Positions 33,300-41,888 of a stretch of DNA of 51,165 nt are shown piece by piece. Source of the stretch: Betaproteobacteria bacterium (lineage in GTDB: Bacteria > Pseudomonadota > Gammaproteobacteria > Burkholderiales > SG8-41); assembly GCA_021730905.1 (NCBI GenBank), contig JAKFYK010000024.1, forward strand, positions 1 to 51,165, read 5' to 3'. The position numbers and the translations under genes were made by a program. Each line of letters begins with the position of its first letter. Within the stretch, counting starts at the first letter, position 1. A model generated the notes under the pieces. That model made no database searches, was not told the DNA's origin, and saw only the letters and a list, made by a program, of their open reading frames with translations.

Positions 33300-34466
33300 A
33301 TGCAGAAAATTAGACGGTTGGCAGTTGCCGTATGCATAGGATTGGCTGCAATCGCATTAGGCGGCAGGGCGTTGGCGTCGCCATGTAACCTTGCATTGGC
33401 AAGTTACAGTAACGCGATATACCCTGTATTTTCCGGACCTATCCCGCTCTTTCCTACGCTCTCCGGTGGTGCGGTGGTTTTTCTTCCACTTTCTGGAGCC
33501 ACGGCGCCATCGGCTACCGGAGTGCTGTCTACGGATCCTGAATGTTTCGGCGGCGGTGCGACTACCATGCAGGCGTCGATTAGCGGAACCTCATTCCAGC
33601 ATATTGCTGCGATTTCCAATGGCCTTTCCAAGCGCTGGGCTTCGGACGAACCCGGGCCGCGTGCCCGTCTGGGAACGAGCACCAGAGGAATGGCGGCAGG
33701 TGGAATACCCAAGGATTGGAACACATGGGGCAATGTGGGACTCAATGACACAAGACACAGCTATTTGGCAACAAGTAACTCTGTCACAAGGAATGAATGG
33801 GAAATCCGGAATACGGTATTCGGCGCGGACTATGCCTTGTCTCGGACGCTGGTAGTCGGCGTATCGGGCGCTATCGATTTTGGCGACGGGACGGGCTTAA
33901 ATAATGTCATAGATACCAAAGGCTATGCCCTCGCGCCTTATATAGGTATGCAGTTGAGTAAGGAGTTGGTTTTGGACGCGAGCCTAGGTCTCGGTAAAGG
34001 CAGGATGAGTTCGAGCAACAATACAAGAGGCGAGGCCAATCGTTGGTTCGCTGCGGTCAACATGGCCTACGAGCGCTGGATGGGTAACTTGCAGTTCAAC
34101 GGTCAGGCCAGCTACCTTCGCGGCGTTGAGGACTATGGCAACATGACGACGGGAGCGGGGACTCCCTTTTTAGGTACAGATGCAAAGAACACACTCGGGC
34201 AATTGCGGCTAAGTGGCCAAGCAGGCTACTGGATGAGCGGGTTCATGCCATACGTATCTCTCGGCTATGTATCTGATGTTGAGCGCAAGACCACTCAGTT
34301 CGCTGTGAGTAACCCAATCGGTCGAAATGCATGGGTGTGGTCGGTAGGAGCTAATGTATTCTCCCTGCCAGGCGGAATGGTTGGTGGCTTCGCCTATAGA
34401 CGGGAAGAAGGTCGCGACAGCCAGAAGAATTACAGTCTGACAGCAAACCTTAACATTCGATTTTGA
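33300..34466 (+). CDS. Outer-membrane autotransporter-type beta-barrel protein
   Basis: A 388-aa protein with signal peptide (VAVCIGLAAIALGGRALA), a passenger of only about 120 residues and a C-terminal barrel of alternating strands (WGNVGLND, FGADYALSRTLVVGVSGAID, YALAPYIGMQLSKELVLDASLG, WVWSVGANVF) ending in the F of NLNIRF, the usual outer-membrane end signal. The ribosome-binding site is AAGGGGGGG, with a run of seven G between -9 and -3. Base composition is more AT-rich than flanking genes. A terminator follows. The short passenger suggests a barrel-dominated surface protein, not a large adhesin. Confidence 0.8.
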   Translation: MQKIRRLAVAVCIGLAAIALGGRALASPCNLALASYSNAIYPVFSGPIPLFPTLSGGAVVFLPLSGATAPSATGVLSTDPECFGGGATTMQASISGTSFQHIAAISNGLSKRWASDEPGPRARLGTSTRGMAAGGIPKDWNTWGNVGLNDTRHSYLATSNSVTRNEWEIRNTVFGADYALSRTLVVGVSGAIDFGDGTGLNNVIDTKGYALAPYIGMQLSKELVLDASLGLGKGRMSSSNNTRGEANRWFAAVNMAYERWMGNLQFNGQASYLRGVEDYGNMTTGAGTPFLGTDAKNTLGQLRLSGQAGYWMSGFMPYVSLGYVSDVERKTTQFAVSNPIGRNAWVWSVGANVFSLPGGMVGGFAYRREEGRDSQKNYSLTANLNIRF

Positions 34467-34490
34467 TGACGGGTTCAAGCTCGTTCCACC

Positions 34491-34519
34491 AAGGCCGCGC
34501 TTTTATACGCGGCCTTTTT
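34491..34519 (+). terminator. Rho-independent terminator
   Basis: Perfect arms AAGGCCGCG and CGCGGCCTT around an 8-base loop, then TTTTTG. Ends the barrel-gene transcript. Confidence 0.9.
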
Positions 34520-34575
34520 GTTTCTGATGGGTGGCTGTGCAATTCCAGAACCTGTTGATGACCAGAGAATAGCAG

Positions 34576-36396
34576 TTGAATCCCAGGCGCGCGCGAGTAG
34601 TTTCCCCGGTGAAGCCAGTTGTAGCCGCACCTAAAGACCATTTTACCTGCGCTGCACTAGCGACGACCGGGCTGATGATGTGCCTACCATTCATCCAGGC
34701 GCGCCATTCTCAACCGCTTCCTCTATTTTATAGCGAGTGGCTTGCATTTTCCTTGGGCCTCGCGGCGATGACATTCACGCTTTCTCGGCGGGTAAAGGGG
34801 GACTTGCGCATTCCATGGATAGTGCTGCTGCCTGCAGCCTTGCTTTTGGTGTTGGTTGTTCACGTCATGCTGGGTAAGGTTGCATACATCGAACAGGCGA
34901 TTACGGCATCGCTGTATCTGATTTGGGCAGCCATGTTGATGGTTTTGGGAAGCCTTCTGCGTCGACGAGTCGGAGTGGATGTGCTAGTGAAAACGCTCGC
35001 GTGGTGTGTGTTGGCGGGCGGCGTGTTGAATGCCTTCGCGGGGATACTACAAACCTACGATATACGTGGACTGCTTGCGCCAGTCATTTTGTACAAGGTT
35101 GGCGACCGCGCCTACGGCAATATCGCGCAGGCCAATCACTATGCTAACTACGTGACGCTGGCGATTGGATCGCTGGCGTTTCTGGCCGTCCGCGGAATGA
35201 TGCCTCGCGTCTTGGCATACATTTTGTTCGCGATCCTGATTTACTCGCTGGCGCTCAGTGCGTCGATTAGCGTGTGGCTATATCTGACCTTGTTAGTGTC
35301 TCTGGCCTACGGTGTGTATTTGCGTCAGCGTTCGCCGGAACATCAGCGGCTATTACTACTGTGTGTAGTCGTCGCAGTGGGTTTTGGATTAGCGCAGTTG
35401 CTGATCCGCCTGCCGGGACTTGAGCCCACGCCGAGATTTGTATCTGCGACCGAAAGGCTTTTTTATCAACCGACTTCGATCTGGATCAGGTTCAAGCTGT
35501 GGTACGACGCGTGGCTGATGTTCCTCGATTCGCCATTGCTTGGTGTGGGTTATGGGCAGTTCGCGTGGCAGCAGTTCCTGATGGCTGGTAGTCAGTTGGG
35601 AGACCCGATTACCGGATTTATCCATCATACGCATAACTTGATCATGCAATTGTTAGCGGAGACCGGCATCGCTGGCACCGGCATTCTGATAGTGGCAGTC
35701 GCGCTGTGGATTTGGGGACAGCGTATGACAATGTTCGACACCGCGCAGTGGTGGCTCCTTGCTGTGATGGGAATTCTAGCAATTCATAGCTTGCTTGAGT
35801 ATCCGCTATGGTCTGCATACTTCCTGGGCATCGCCGCCGTGTTGCTGGGCGCGGGCGAGACCCGTTTCATTTCGTTGCGGAATACAAACTACCTCCGCGC
35901 GGGGGTACTAATAGTTGTGGCAACGGGTGCATTCAATGCAGTTACGATGATCAAACGCTACCACATATTTGAGACATCCCTATATACGCCCTTGAATGCA
36001 ACATTGGAACAATTTCGTGCTAATAACCGCGCATTACTTGGGCTACGGGACTCGTTGTTCGTGCCTTATGTTGATATTGCCAGCGCGATGACCATTGGGC
36101 TCAATTCTAACAACCTGAAGGCCAAGCTGGAATTTGTGAGGAAGGTGGCACGCTTCGCTCCTACTGGGCCGGTGGTGTATAACTACTCTGCGCTGCTGGC
36201 CTTGCACGGCGATACGCGAGAGGCCATAGACATTCTGGATCGCGCGGTCATCGTATACCCGGATTATCTGCAACATTTCGTCCCGCACCTGTATCAAAGC
36301 ATGGATAAACTGCAGTTCGCGCCTTATCTTGAGCGCTTGCAAAAGCATGACGACCTTCGAAAGAAGGCTGCGAAAGGAAAGGGCATGAATCCATGA
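34576..36396 (+). CDS. PglL/O-antigen-ligase-type membrane glycosyltransferase (Wzy_C family)
   Basis: A 606-aa membrane protein with ten or more helices. The N-terminal half has YGNIAQANHYANYVTLA and the periplasmic loop ends in GFIHHTHNLIMQLLAETG, the Wzy_C/PglL motif; a C-terminal soluble part of about 180 residues has a TPR-like YSALLALHGDTREAIDILDRAV. This layout matches betaproteobacterial PglL, which moves a lipid-linked glycan to pilin Ser/Thr in the periplasm; O-antigen ligase is the alternative. No pilin gene is next to it. TTG 34576 is the first start in frame, without a strong ribosome-binding site, so the N-terminus is uncertain. It shares the AT-rich composition of the barrel gene. 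Confidence 0.8.
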   Translation: MNPRRARVVSPVKPVVAAPKDHFTCAALATTGLMMCLPFIQARHSQPLPLFYSEWLAFSLGLAAMTFTLSRRVKGDLRIPWIVLLPAALLLVLVVHVMLGKVAYIEQAITASLYLIWAAMLMVLGSLLRRRVGVDVLVKTLAWCVLAGGVLNAFAGILQTYDIRGLLAPVILYKVGDRAYGNIAQANHYANYVTLAIGSLAFLAVRGMMPRVLAYILFAILIYSLALSASISVWLYLTLLVSLAYGVYLRQRSPEHQRLLLLCVVVAVGFGLAQLLIRLPGLEPTPRFVSATERLFYQPTSIWIRFKLWYDAWLMFLDSPLLGVGYGQFAWQQFLMAGSQLGDPITGFIHHTHNLIMQLLAETGIAGTGILIVAVALWIWGQRMTMFDTAQWWLLAVMGILAIHSLLEYPLWSAYFLGIAAVLLGAGETRFISLRNTNYLRAGVLIVVATGAFNAVTMIKRYHIFETSLYTPLNATLEQFRANNRALLGLRDSLFVPYVDIASAMTIGLNSNNLKAKLEFVRKVARFAPTGPVVYNYSALLALHGDTREAIDILDRAVIVYPDYLQHFVPHLYQSMDKLQFAPYLERLQKHDDLRKKAAKGKGMNP

Positions 36397-36554
36397 TCCC
36401 AGATACCAGACTAGAGTTTGTGCGGCAGGATGCTGATTGGGAAATCTCAAAAAGAATAACTGATTGTTCGGGCGGTGTTTATGAAAATGTCTGCCATTCA
36501 GCGCTTTGCACTTGAACGTGAATTTCGACCACTGTTTTGCAGATGAGGACTTTG

Positions 36555-37319
36555 ATGCCCACCCTATCCACTCCCGACAAGGAACTCGCGGGCAAAGTCG
36601 CGCTGGTCACCGGCGCGGGAATCAACATCGGGCGTGCAACCGCGCTAGCACTCGCACAAGCGGGCACCGCGGTCGCGGTCAACACGCGCGCCTCACGTGA
36701 AGCGGCAGAATCCGTAGTGCAGGAAATCCGCGCCGCCGGCGGGCAGGCCGAACTATATATGGCGGATGTCGCCGATGCCGCGCAAGTGCAGCAGATGGTC
36801 GATGGCGTGATCGCGCGCTTCGGCCGCATCGACATACTGGTGCTCAACGCCTCGGTGCGCAAAGAGGCGCGCTTTACCGACATGAGTTTTGAGGAGTGGC
36901 GGGTGCCGCTGTCGATTTCGCTCGACGGATCGTTTCACTGCATCAAGGCATGCCTGCCCTCGATGATCGCGGCCGGCGGCGGCAACATCATCGCGCTGAC
37001 GGGCAGCAATGTGCTCACGGGCGCGGTCGGCAAGGTGCACAGTTCCGCCGCCAAGAGCGGGCTGACGGGCATGATACGCGCGCTGGCACGCGAAGTCGGA
37101 CAGCATGGCATACGCGCGAACTGTGTGTCGCCGGGCATTATCAATACCTCGCGCCCGTCGCACCGCTCGCCGCGGCGCGATGCAAAAGGCATCGTTCCGC
37201 TGGAACGCTATGGCGAATCCGAAGAGATCGCCGCCACGGTGCGTTTTCTGTGCGGACCGGGCGCCAGCTACATCACCGGGCAGACAGTGCATGTGAACGG
37301 CGGGCAGACGATGTTCTAG
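36555..37319 (+). CDS. SDR-family protein lacking the catalytic tyrosine
   Basis: A 254-aa classical SDR. The cofactor site is normal (VTGAGINIGRA, 18-28; NAS at 98-100), and S151 and K167 are in place, but the YxxxK tyrosine is Ser: VHSSAAKSG, S163. The rest, including the PG motif (CVSPGIINT) and the C-terminal GQTVHVNGGQTMF, is intact. Either a different residue supplies the proton or the protein binds NAD(P) without the usual reduction. GAGGACTTTG precedes ATG 36555; ATG 36543 and TTG 36537 are in frame. Confidence 0.85.
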   Translation: MPTLSTPDKELAGKVALVTGAGINIGRATALALAQAGTAVAVNTRASREAAESVVQEIRAAGGQAELYMADVADAAQVQQMVDGVIARFGRIDILVLNASVRKEARFTDMSFEEWRVPLSISLDGSFHCIKACLPSMIAAGGGNIIALTGSNVLTGAVGKVHSSAAKSGLTGMIRALAREVGQHGIRANCVSPGIINTSRPSHRSPRRDAKGIVPLERYGESEEIAATVRFLCGPGASYITGQTVHVNGGQTMF

Positions 37320-37371
37320 AAGATACGCTGCGAACTGCGGAGGCTTATATATCCGCGCGACAGTCTTTCCT

Positions 37372-37430
37372 CCATCCCCACCCTTCTGCTCCGCTTCAAG
37401 TGTGCCCTTGCTCTTGAAGGGCAGGGAATG
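37372..37430. repeat. R3 repeat, decayed copy
   Basis: CATCCCCACCCTTCTGCTCC, then CTTGAAGGGCAGGGAATG: recognisable as the unit at 28440-28478 with an inserted partial duplicate. It lies between convergent genes. Confidence 0.45.
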
Positions 37431-37454
37431 TCTCATCCAGCGCGGCGAGTCACA

Positions 37455-38774
37455 CTAGCGCTTGAACTCCACGACATCCAAACCGCAATAACGGTCGGCG
37501 ACGTAAATCAGTCCGCGCTCATCGACATCGATGTCGTTGGTCTGCGGACAGGTCTTGCCGCCGCACGGCTGCGGTATGTACCAGCCCACTTCCTCCGGCG
37601 CGGACGGATCCGCGACATCAACGATGCGCAGGCCGCCCGCGAACCACGCGCAGTAGACGAGCGTGTCGCCGCCTTTCCAGTTCTCCTGAAATTGGTGCGC
37701 GCCGAAGCGCCCGGGCGCAGTGCGGCTCCACGGCGATTCCAGTTCGCTCACTTCAAATATCGCCAGCGGTTTGATATTGGCGACATCGGTGATGTCGAAC
37801 GTCCACAGCGCGGCGTGCGGACGGCCGCGGCGCTTGGCCATTTCCTCGGCGCTGTGCGCGTGGTCTTCTTCATCGATGGCAACGGCGATGTCGCGGCCGT
37901 CGATTTTTCTGGTGAGTCCCATGAAGGTGTGCGACGGCTCCGGAAATGGCGGATGGTAGTTATAGGCGCCGATGGTGGTGGGCTTGCGTATGTCGGTGAC
38001 GTCTACCACGCGCACGCCGCCGTGCCAGCAGCCGGCAAACAGCCGGTTGCCCACGCGCACCGTGTGATGCAGACGATGCTGGCGTCCCGGCCAGGTGGGT
38101 TTTTCGCCGCCGCCGATATGCTGTCCCGGGATCCACCAGCGCGACACCTCTTCGGGCTTGGCGGGATTTTTCATGTCATAAGTGACGAGGATGTTGCCGA
38201 TGTACCCCGGCATTTCGGTCGAGATGTAGGCGTAGTTCGCGTCCATGTCGAAACGATGCACGCCGCGCCCATGTGTTTTGTGATGCGTGATGAGTTTGGG
38301 CTTCGCGCGGTCCGACACATCCCATACCTTGAAACCGCCTTCGTTGTAAGGCGTTTTTTCAAGGGCCGCGACGGCGGGAATATCCGCGGCGCTCACGCCG
38401 AGCTTTGCCGCGAGTTCGTCGTCCGTGGGATCGCGCTTCAATTCCGCTTTGAGCGACGCGCGCAGCTTGGGCAGTTCGTCAGCCTTGCGGCCGAGCGCCG
38501 TCATGTTCTGTTCCATGTTGGTAATCATGATGTCACCGATGACGCGCGCCTTGTGACAGTGCGAGGTGGTATCGCCCACCGGAATCTGCGACACCACGCG
38601 CGGATTTTTCGGATCCGCCACGTCCACAATGCTGGTCGCGAGTTGTTCCTTGTTGGTGATGTGGCCGATGTAGGCGTAATTGCCCTGCACGTAGACTTGT
38701 CCCGCGCCCGGCAGATCGAGATGGCCGAGGCGGGTGACGTTGTGGGCAAGCTTGGTGGCGGCGGATTGATCCAT
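37455..38774 (-). CDS. LVIVD-repeat beta-propeller protein
   Basis: A 439-aa protein with repeated LVIVD-type blades (SIVDVADPKNPRVVSQI, FKVWDVSDRAKPKLITHH, VRVVDVTDIRKPTTIGAY, LWTFDITDVANIKPLAIFE, LRIVDVADPSAPEEVGWY). Several conserved His are between blades (HCHK, HGRGVHRFD, HHTV, GAHQF), which could bind a metal. There is no signal peptide from ATG 38774, so it appears cytoplasmic; GAGAGAA precedes that ATG. Function not known. The frame is open to 38897 without a credible extension. Confidence 0.8.
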   Translation of the reverse strand: MDQSAATKLAHNVTRLGHLDLPGAGQVYVQGNYAYIGHITNKEQLATSIVDVADPKNPRVVSQIPVGDTTSHCHKARVIGDIMITNMEQNMTALGRKADELPKLRASLKAELKRDPTDDELAAKLGVSAADIPAVAALEKTPYNEGGFKVWDVSDRAKPKLITHHKTHGRGVHRFDMDANYAYISTEMPGYIGNILVTYDMKNPAKPEEVSRWWIPGQHIGGGEKPTWPGRQHRLHHTVRVGNRLFAGCWHGGVRVVDVTDIRKPTTIGAYNYHPPFPEPSHTFMGLTRKIDGRDIAVAIDEEDHAHSAEEMAKRRGRPHAALWTFDITDVANIKPLAIFEVSELESPWSRTAPGRFGAHQFQENWKGGDTLVYCAWFAGGLRIVDVADPSAPEEVGWYIPQPCGGKTCPQTNDIDVDERGLIYVADRYCGLDVVEFKR

Positions 38775-38874
38775 GATGTTCTCTCGGTGATGGAAAGGAA
38801 GGGGAAACGGAAAGGAAGGTGAGGGGGAAGTATTTATTCTACTCCAGCGGCTATGCAGTAAAGTATAGGCCACG

Positions 38875-40548
38875 ATGCTGCGCCTCACCGACATCAAGCT
38901 TTCGCTCGATCATTCCGAAGACCAATTGCGCGCTGCGATCATCGACCGGCTCGGTGTCGACGACGGTGCGCTGCTGCGTTACACCCTCATTCGCCGCGCC
39001 GTCGATGCGCGCAAGCGCTCGGCGATAGCGTTGATTTATACGCTCGACATCGAATTGGCGAATGAATCAGTGGTATTAAAAAATAATAATAAAAACAAAT
39101 ACTTATCCATATCCCCGGATACCGGCTATCGCTTTGTTGCGCACGCGCCGGAGGGTGTTGCGTGTAGCGGCCGGCAACGTCCCATCGTGATCGGCAGCGG
39201 TCCATGCGGATTGTTCGCAGGCCTGTTGCTTGCCCAGATGGGGTTTCGTCCGATCATCCTGGAGCGCGGCAAGATCGTGCGCGAACGCACGCAGGACACG
39301 TGGGGACTGTGGCGCAAATCGGTGCTCAATCCCGAATCGAACGTGCAGTTCGGCGAAGGTGGTGCGGGCACGTTTTCCGACGGCAAGCTGTACAGCCAGA
39401 TCAAGGACCCGCGATTTCTCGGTCGAAAAGTTTTGACCGAGTTCGTCAAAGCCGGTGCACCGGAAGAAATTCTCTATGTCAGCAAACCGCATATCGGCAC
39501 TTTCCGGCTGGTGGGCGTGGTGGAAGCGATGCGTGAAACCATACAGTCGCTCGGCGGGGAGTTTCGCTTTCAAAGCAAGGTCGCCGATATCGCGATTGAA
39601 AATGGACAAGTGCGGGGAGTGACGCTTGCCGGCGGTGAAACGATGGCAACGGATCATGTGGTGTGCGCAGTCGGTCACAGCGCGCGCGACACGTTCCGGA
39701 TGTTGCATGAGCGCGGCGTGTACTTGGAAGTCAAGCCGTTTTCAATCGGGTTTCGCATCGAACATCCGCAATCACTGATCGACCGCGCGCGCTATGGCAA
39801 TTACGCCGGACACAAGCTGTTGGGCGCCGCCGACTACAAGCTGGTGCATCACTGCACAAATGGAAGGTCGGTGTACAGCTTCTGCATGTGCCCGGGCGGC
39901 ACGGTGGTCGCCGCGACCTCGGAAACGGGGCGCGTGGTCACCAACGGCATGAGCCAGTATTCACGCAACGAGCGCAACGCCAATGCGGGTGTCGTGGTGG
40001 GGATCACGCCGAAAGATTTTTCTATAACTCCAAAAAACCTTTCGCAGACGCCCGAAGATTTTTCGGGTGACGTGCTCGCGGGTATTGCGTTTCAGCGCCA
40101 TTGGGAATCGCGTGCGTTTGAAGCCGGCGGCGGCAACTATTGCGCGCCGGCGCAGCGCGTTGGCGATTTTCTGGCGCGCCGGGCCTCAACCGCGCTGGGG
40201 GAGGTGATGCCTTCGTATACGCCGGGTGTACGGATGACGGACTTGAGCGCCTGCCTGCCGGACTACGCGGTCGCGGCGATCCGCGAGGCACTGCCCGCAT
40301 TCGACAAACAGATCAAAGGATTCGCGATGGACGATGCCGTGCTCACAGGAGTGGAAACGCGAACCTCGTCGCCGCTGCGCATCAAGCGCAACGCGGCCTA
40401 TGAGAGCACGAATACGCGCGGCCTGTATCCAGCGGGCGAAGGCGCCGGTTACGCCGGCGGGATATTATCGGCGGCGGTGGATGGCATCAAGGTGGCGGAG
40501 GCGGTGGCCCTCAGTATGATGAACACCGGCATGGTGAGAAACGCATGA
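38875..40548 (+). CDS. FAD-dependent oxidoreductase of the COG2509 type
   Basis: A 557-aa flavoprotein. The Rossmann loop [12 protein letters not shown] (105-116) follows an N-terminal domain of about 100 residues typical of this uncharacterised group, then ILERG, the [21 protein letters not shown] stretch and a C-terminal [17 protein letters not shown]-binding end. Substrate unknown. An R1 motif makes NKNKYLS (about 72-78) in the linker between the first domain and the Rossmann fold. It overlaps the next gene by 4 nt (ATGA), so the two are co-translated. Confidence 0.85.
   Translation: MLRLTDIKLSLDHSEDQLRAAIIDRLGVDDGALLRYTLIRRAVDARKRSAIALIYTLDIELANESVVLKNNNKNKYLSISPDTGYRFVAHAPEGVACSGRQRPIVIGSGPCGLFAGLLLAQMGFRPIILERGKIVRERTQDTWGLWRKSVLNPESNVQFGEGGAGTFSDGKLYSQIKDPRFLGRKVLTEFVKAGAPEEILYVSKPHIGTFRLVGVVEAMRETIQSLGGEFRFQSKVADIAIENGQVRGVTLAGGETMATDHVVCAVGHSARDTFRMLHERGVYLEVKPFSIGFRIEHPQSLIDRARYGNYAGHKLLGAADYKLVHHCTNGRSVYSFCMCPGGTVVAATSETGRVVTNGMSQYSRNERNANAGVVVGITPKDFSITPKNLSQTPEDFSGDVLAGIAFQRHWESRAFEAGGGNYCAPAQRVGDFLARRASTALGEVMPSYTPGVRMTDLSACLPDYAVAAIREALPAFDKQIKGFAMDDAVLTGVETRTSSPLRIKRNAAYESTNTRGLYPAGEGAGYAGGILSAAVDGIKVAEAVALSMMNTGMVRNA
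39092..39105 (+). repeat. R1 AT-rich dispersed motif, exact, in coding sequence
   Basis: AAAACAAATACTTA, preceded by AATAATAAT, inside the FAD oxidoreductase gene in a linker; read as NKYL, the same peptide as at 18877-18890. Confidence 0.6.
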
Positions 40549-41294
40549 GCGATGGCAAGGAAATAGAAAAAGTCCGCATCTCCAAACTGATGTCCGAACA
40601 GGGTATCTGCTCGCGCCGTGAAGCCGACAGCTACATCGAGCGCGGCTGGGTGCTGGTCGATGGTGTGCCAGTCACCGAACTTGGCACACGTGCTTTTCCG
40701 AATCAAAAAATTACCCTCGCCCGCCAGGCGCAATCGAAGCAGGAAGCGAGTGTGACCATCCTGCTCAACAAGCCGATAGGTTACGTTTCAAACCTGCCCG
40801 AGCTTGGCTATCGTCCCGCGATGGAATTGATCAGGCCGGAAAATCGCTTCAAGGACGACAAACTGCCGCTGCGTTTCAGTGCTGCGCATTTGCGCGGGTT
40901 GGCGCCGGCGGGGCGGCTCGATATCGATTCGGTGGGATTGATTGTATTCACACAGGATGGCCGCATTGCCAAGCAGTTGATCGGACAGGATTCGAGAATT
41001 GAGAAGGAATACCTCGTGCGCGTCGAAGGCACATTGTCAGCGGAGAACCTCGCCAAACTTAACTTCGGTTTAAGCCTCGACGATAAGCCGCTGAAGCCAG
41101 CCAAAGTGAGCTGGCAGAACGAGAATCAGTTGCGCTTTGCCCTGCGTGAAGGCAAGAAGCGTCAGATCAGACGCATGTGCGAATTGGTCGGCCTGAAGGT
41201 AACCGGCTTGAAGCGCGTGCGCATCGGCAGTGTGATGCTGGGAAAACTGCCGGAAGGGCAGTGGCGCTATCTGCGTAGCGATGAAAGGTTTTAA
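40545..41294 (+). CDS. RluF-like 23S rRNA pseudouridine synthase
   Basis: A 249-aa enzyme: N-terminal S4 RNA-binding domain ([18 protein letters not shown], 11-28) and RsuA/RluB/E/F-type catalytic domain with D126 in [14 protein letters not shown], then EKEYLVRV and [10 protein letters not shown]. Among the RsuA group it best suits RluF, which modifies U2604/U2605. It overlaps the FAD gene by ATGA. Its TAA stop touches the left arm of a complete R2 element. Confidence 0.88.
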   Translation: MSDGKEIEKVRISKLMSEQGICSRREADSYIERGWVLVDGVPVTELGTRAFPNQKITLARQAQSKQEASVTILLNKPIGYVSNLPELGYRPAMELIRPENRFKDDKLPLRFSAAHLRGLAPAGRLDIDSVGLIVFTQDGRIAKQLIGQDSRIEKEYLVRVEGTLSAENLAKLNFGLSLDDKPLKPAKVSWQNENQLRFALREGKKRQIRRMCELVGLKVTGLKRVRIGSVMLGKLPEGQWRYLRSDERF

Positions 41295-41420
41295 GAGCGC
41301 CTAACAAAATAGTTTTTCCCGCCGTCCATGGTTCGACAGGCTCACCACGAACGACTCTCAAAATGACCGTTCGCCCTGAGCTTGTCGAAGGGTGTGCGGT
41401 CATTTTGTTATGCGCTCTAA
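41293..41420. repeat. R2 element, complete long form
   Basis: Arms AGAGCGCCTAACAAAAT (41294-41310) and ATTTTGTTATGCGCTCT (41402-41418) pair with one mismatch. The 91-base interior holds CCCTGAGCTTGTCGAAGGG and further internal inverted repeats. No coding capacity, so MITE-like. Confidence 0.75.
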
Positions 41421-41450
41421 GAGAAATGCCACGTCGTGTTGAATCGGCAG

Positions 41451-41837
41451 TCAGGCTTCAACAGTAGAAGGCTTGCCGGCTTTTTCGCTGACGGTATCAC
41501 GCCATACCAGATAGGTGACGTCGCCATCATCGGTCGCGACCGATGTATGAATCATGTTGGGCGGGATATGCAACAGGCTGCCGGCCGGCACCACGAATTC
41601 CTGTCCGTCCATGTTGACCTTCATCGCGCCTTTCAGCACGTAGTTGAAGGTTTCATCGGGATGATAGTGCGGCTTGGAACCGGTACCGACCTTCTTGGTC
41701 ACCAGGCCGCTGTAAATGCGTTCGCCGGTGAATGACGCGCCTTGCGAGGTGGATAACGCGCCGAGCGTGGCAGTTTTTTCCATGCTGTGAAAATCGTAAA
41801 CGTAATTGCGTTTGCCGGATGGCGAATGATCATTCAT
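41451..41837 (-). CDS. Single-domain cupin protein
   Basis: A 128-aa cupin with motif 1 GSKPHYHPDETFNYVLKG (two His and Glu for metal) and motif 2 around PAGSLLHIPPNMIHTS (second-half His). Such small cupins bind a metal and act as dioxygenases, isomerases or sensors. GGAGACAAAT precedes the ATG. Next in line after a Bug receptor in the same direction, so perhaps part of the TPP-enzyme cluster. Confidence 0.85.
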   Translation of the reverse strand: MNDHSPSGKRNYVYDFHSMEKTATLGALSTSQGASFTGERIYSGLVTKKVGTGSKPHYHPDETFNYVLKGAMKVNMDGQEFVVPAGSLLHIPPNMIHTSVATDDGDVTYLVWRDTVSEKAGKPSTVEA

Positions 41838-41888
41838 ATTTGTCTCCTGCTTGCAATTTGATTGTGTGCGCCCGCAAGCATGGCGGAA

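Noticed and set aside
41837..41850. ACAAATATGAATG before the cupin gene as an R1 copy
   Set aside because: Only seven bases match and it is part of an ordinary ribosome-binding region.
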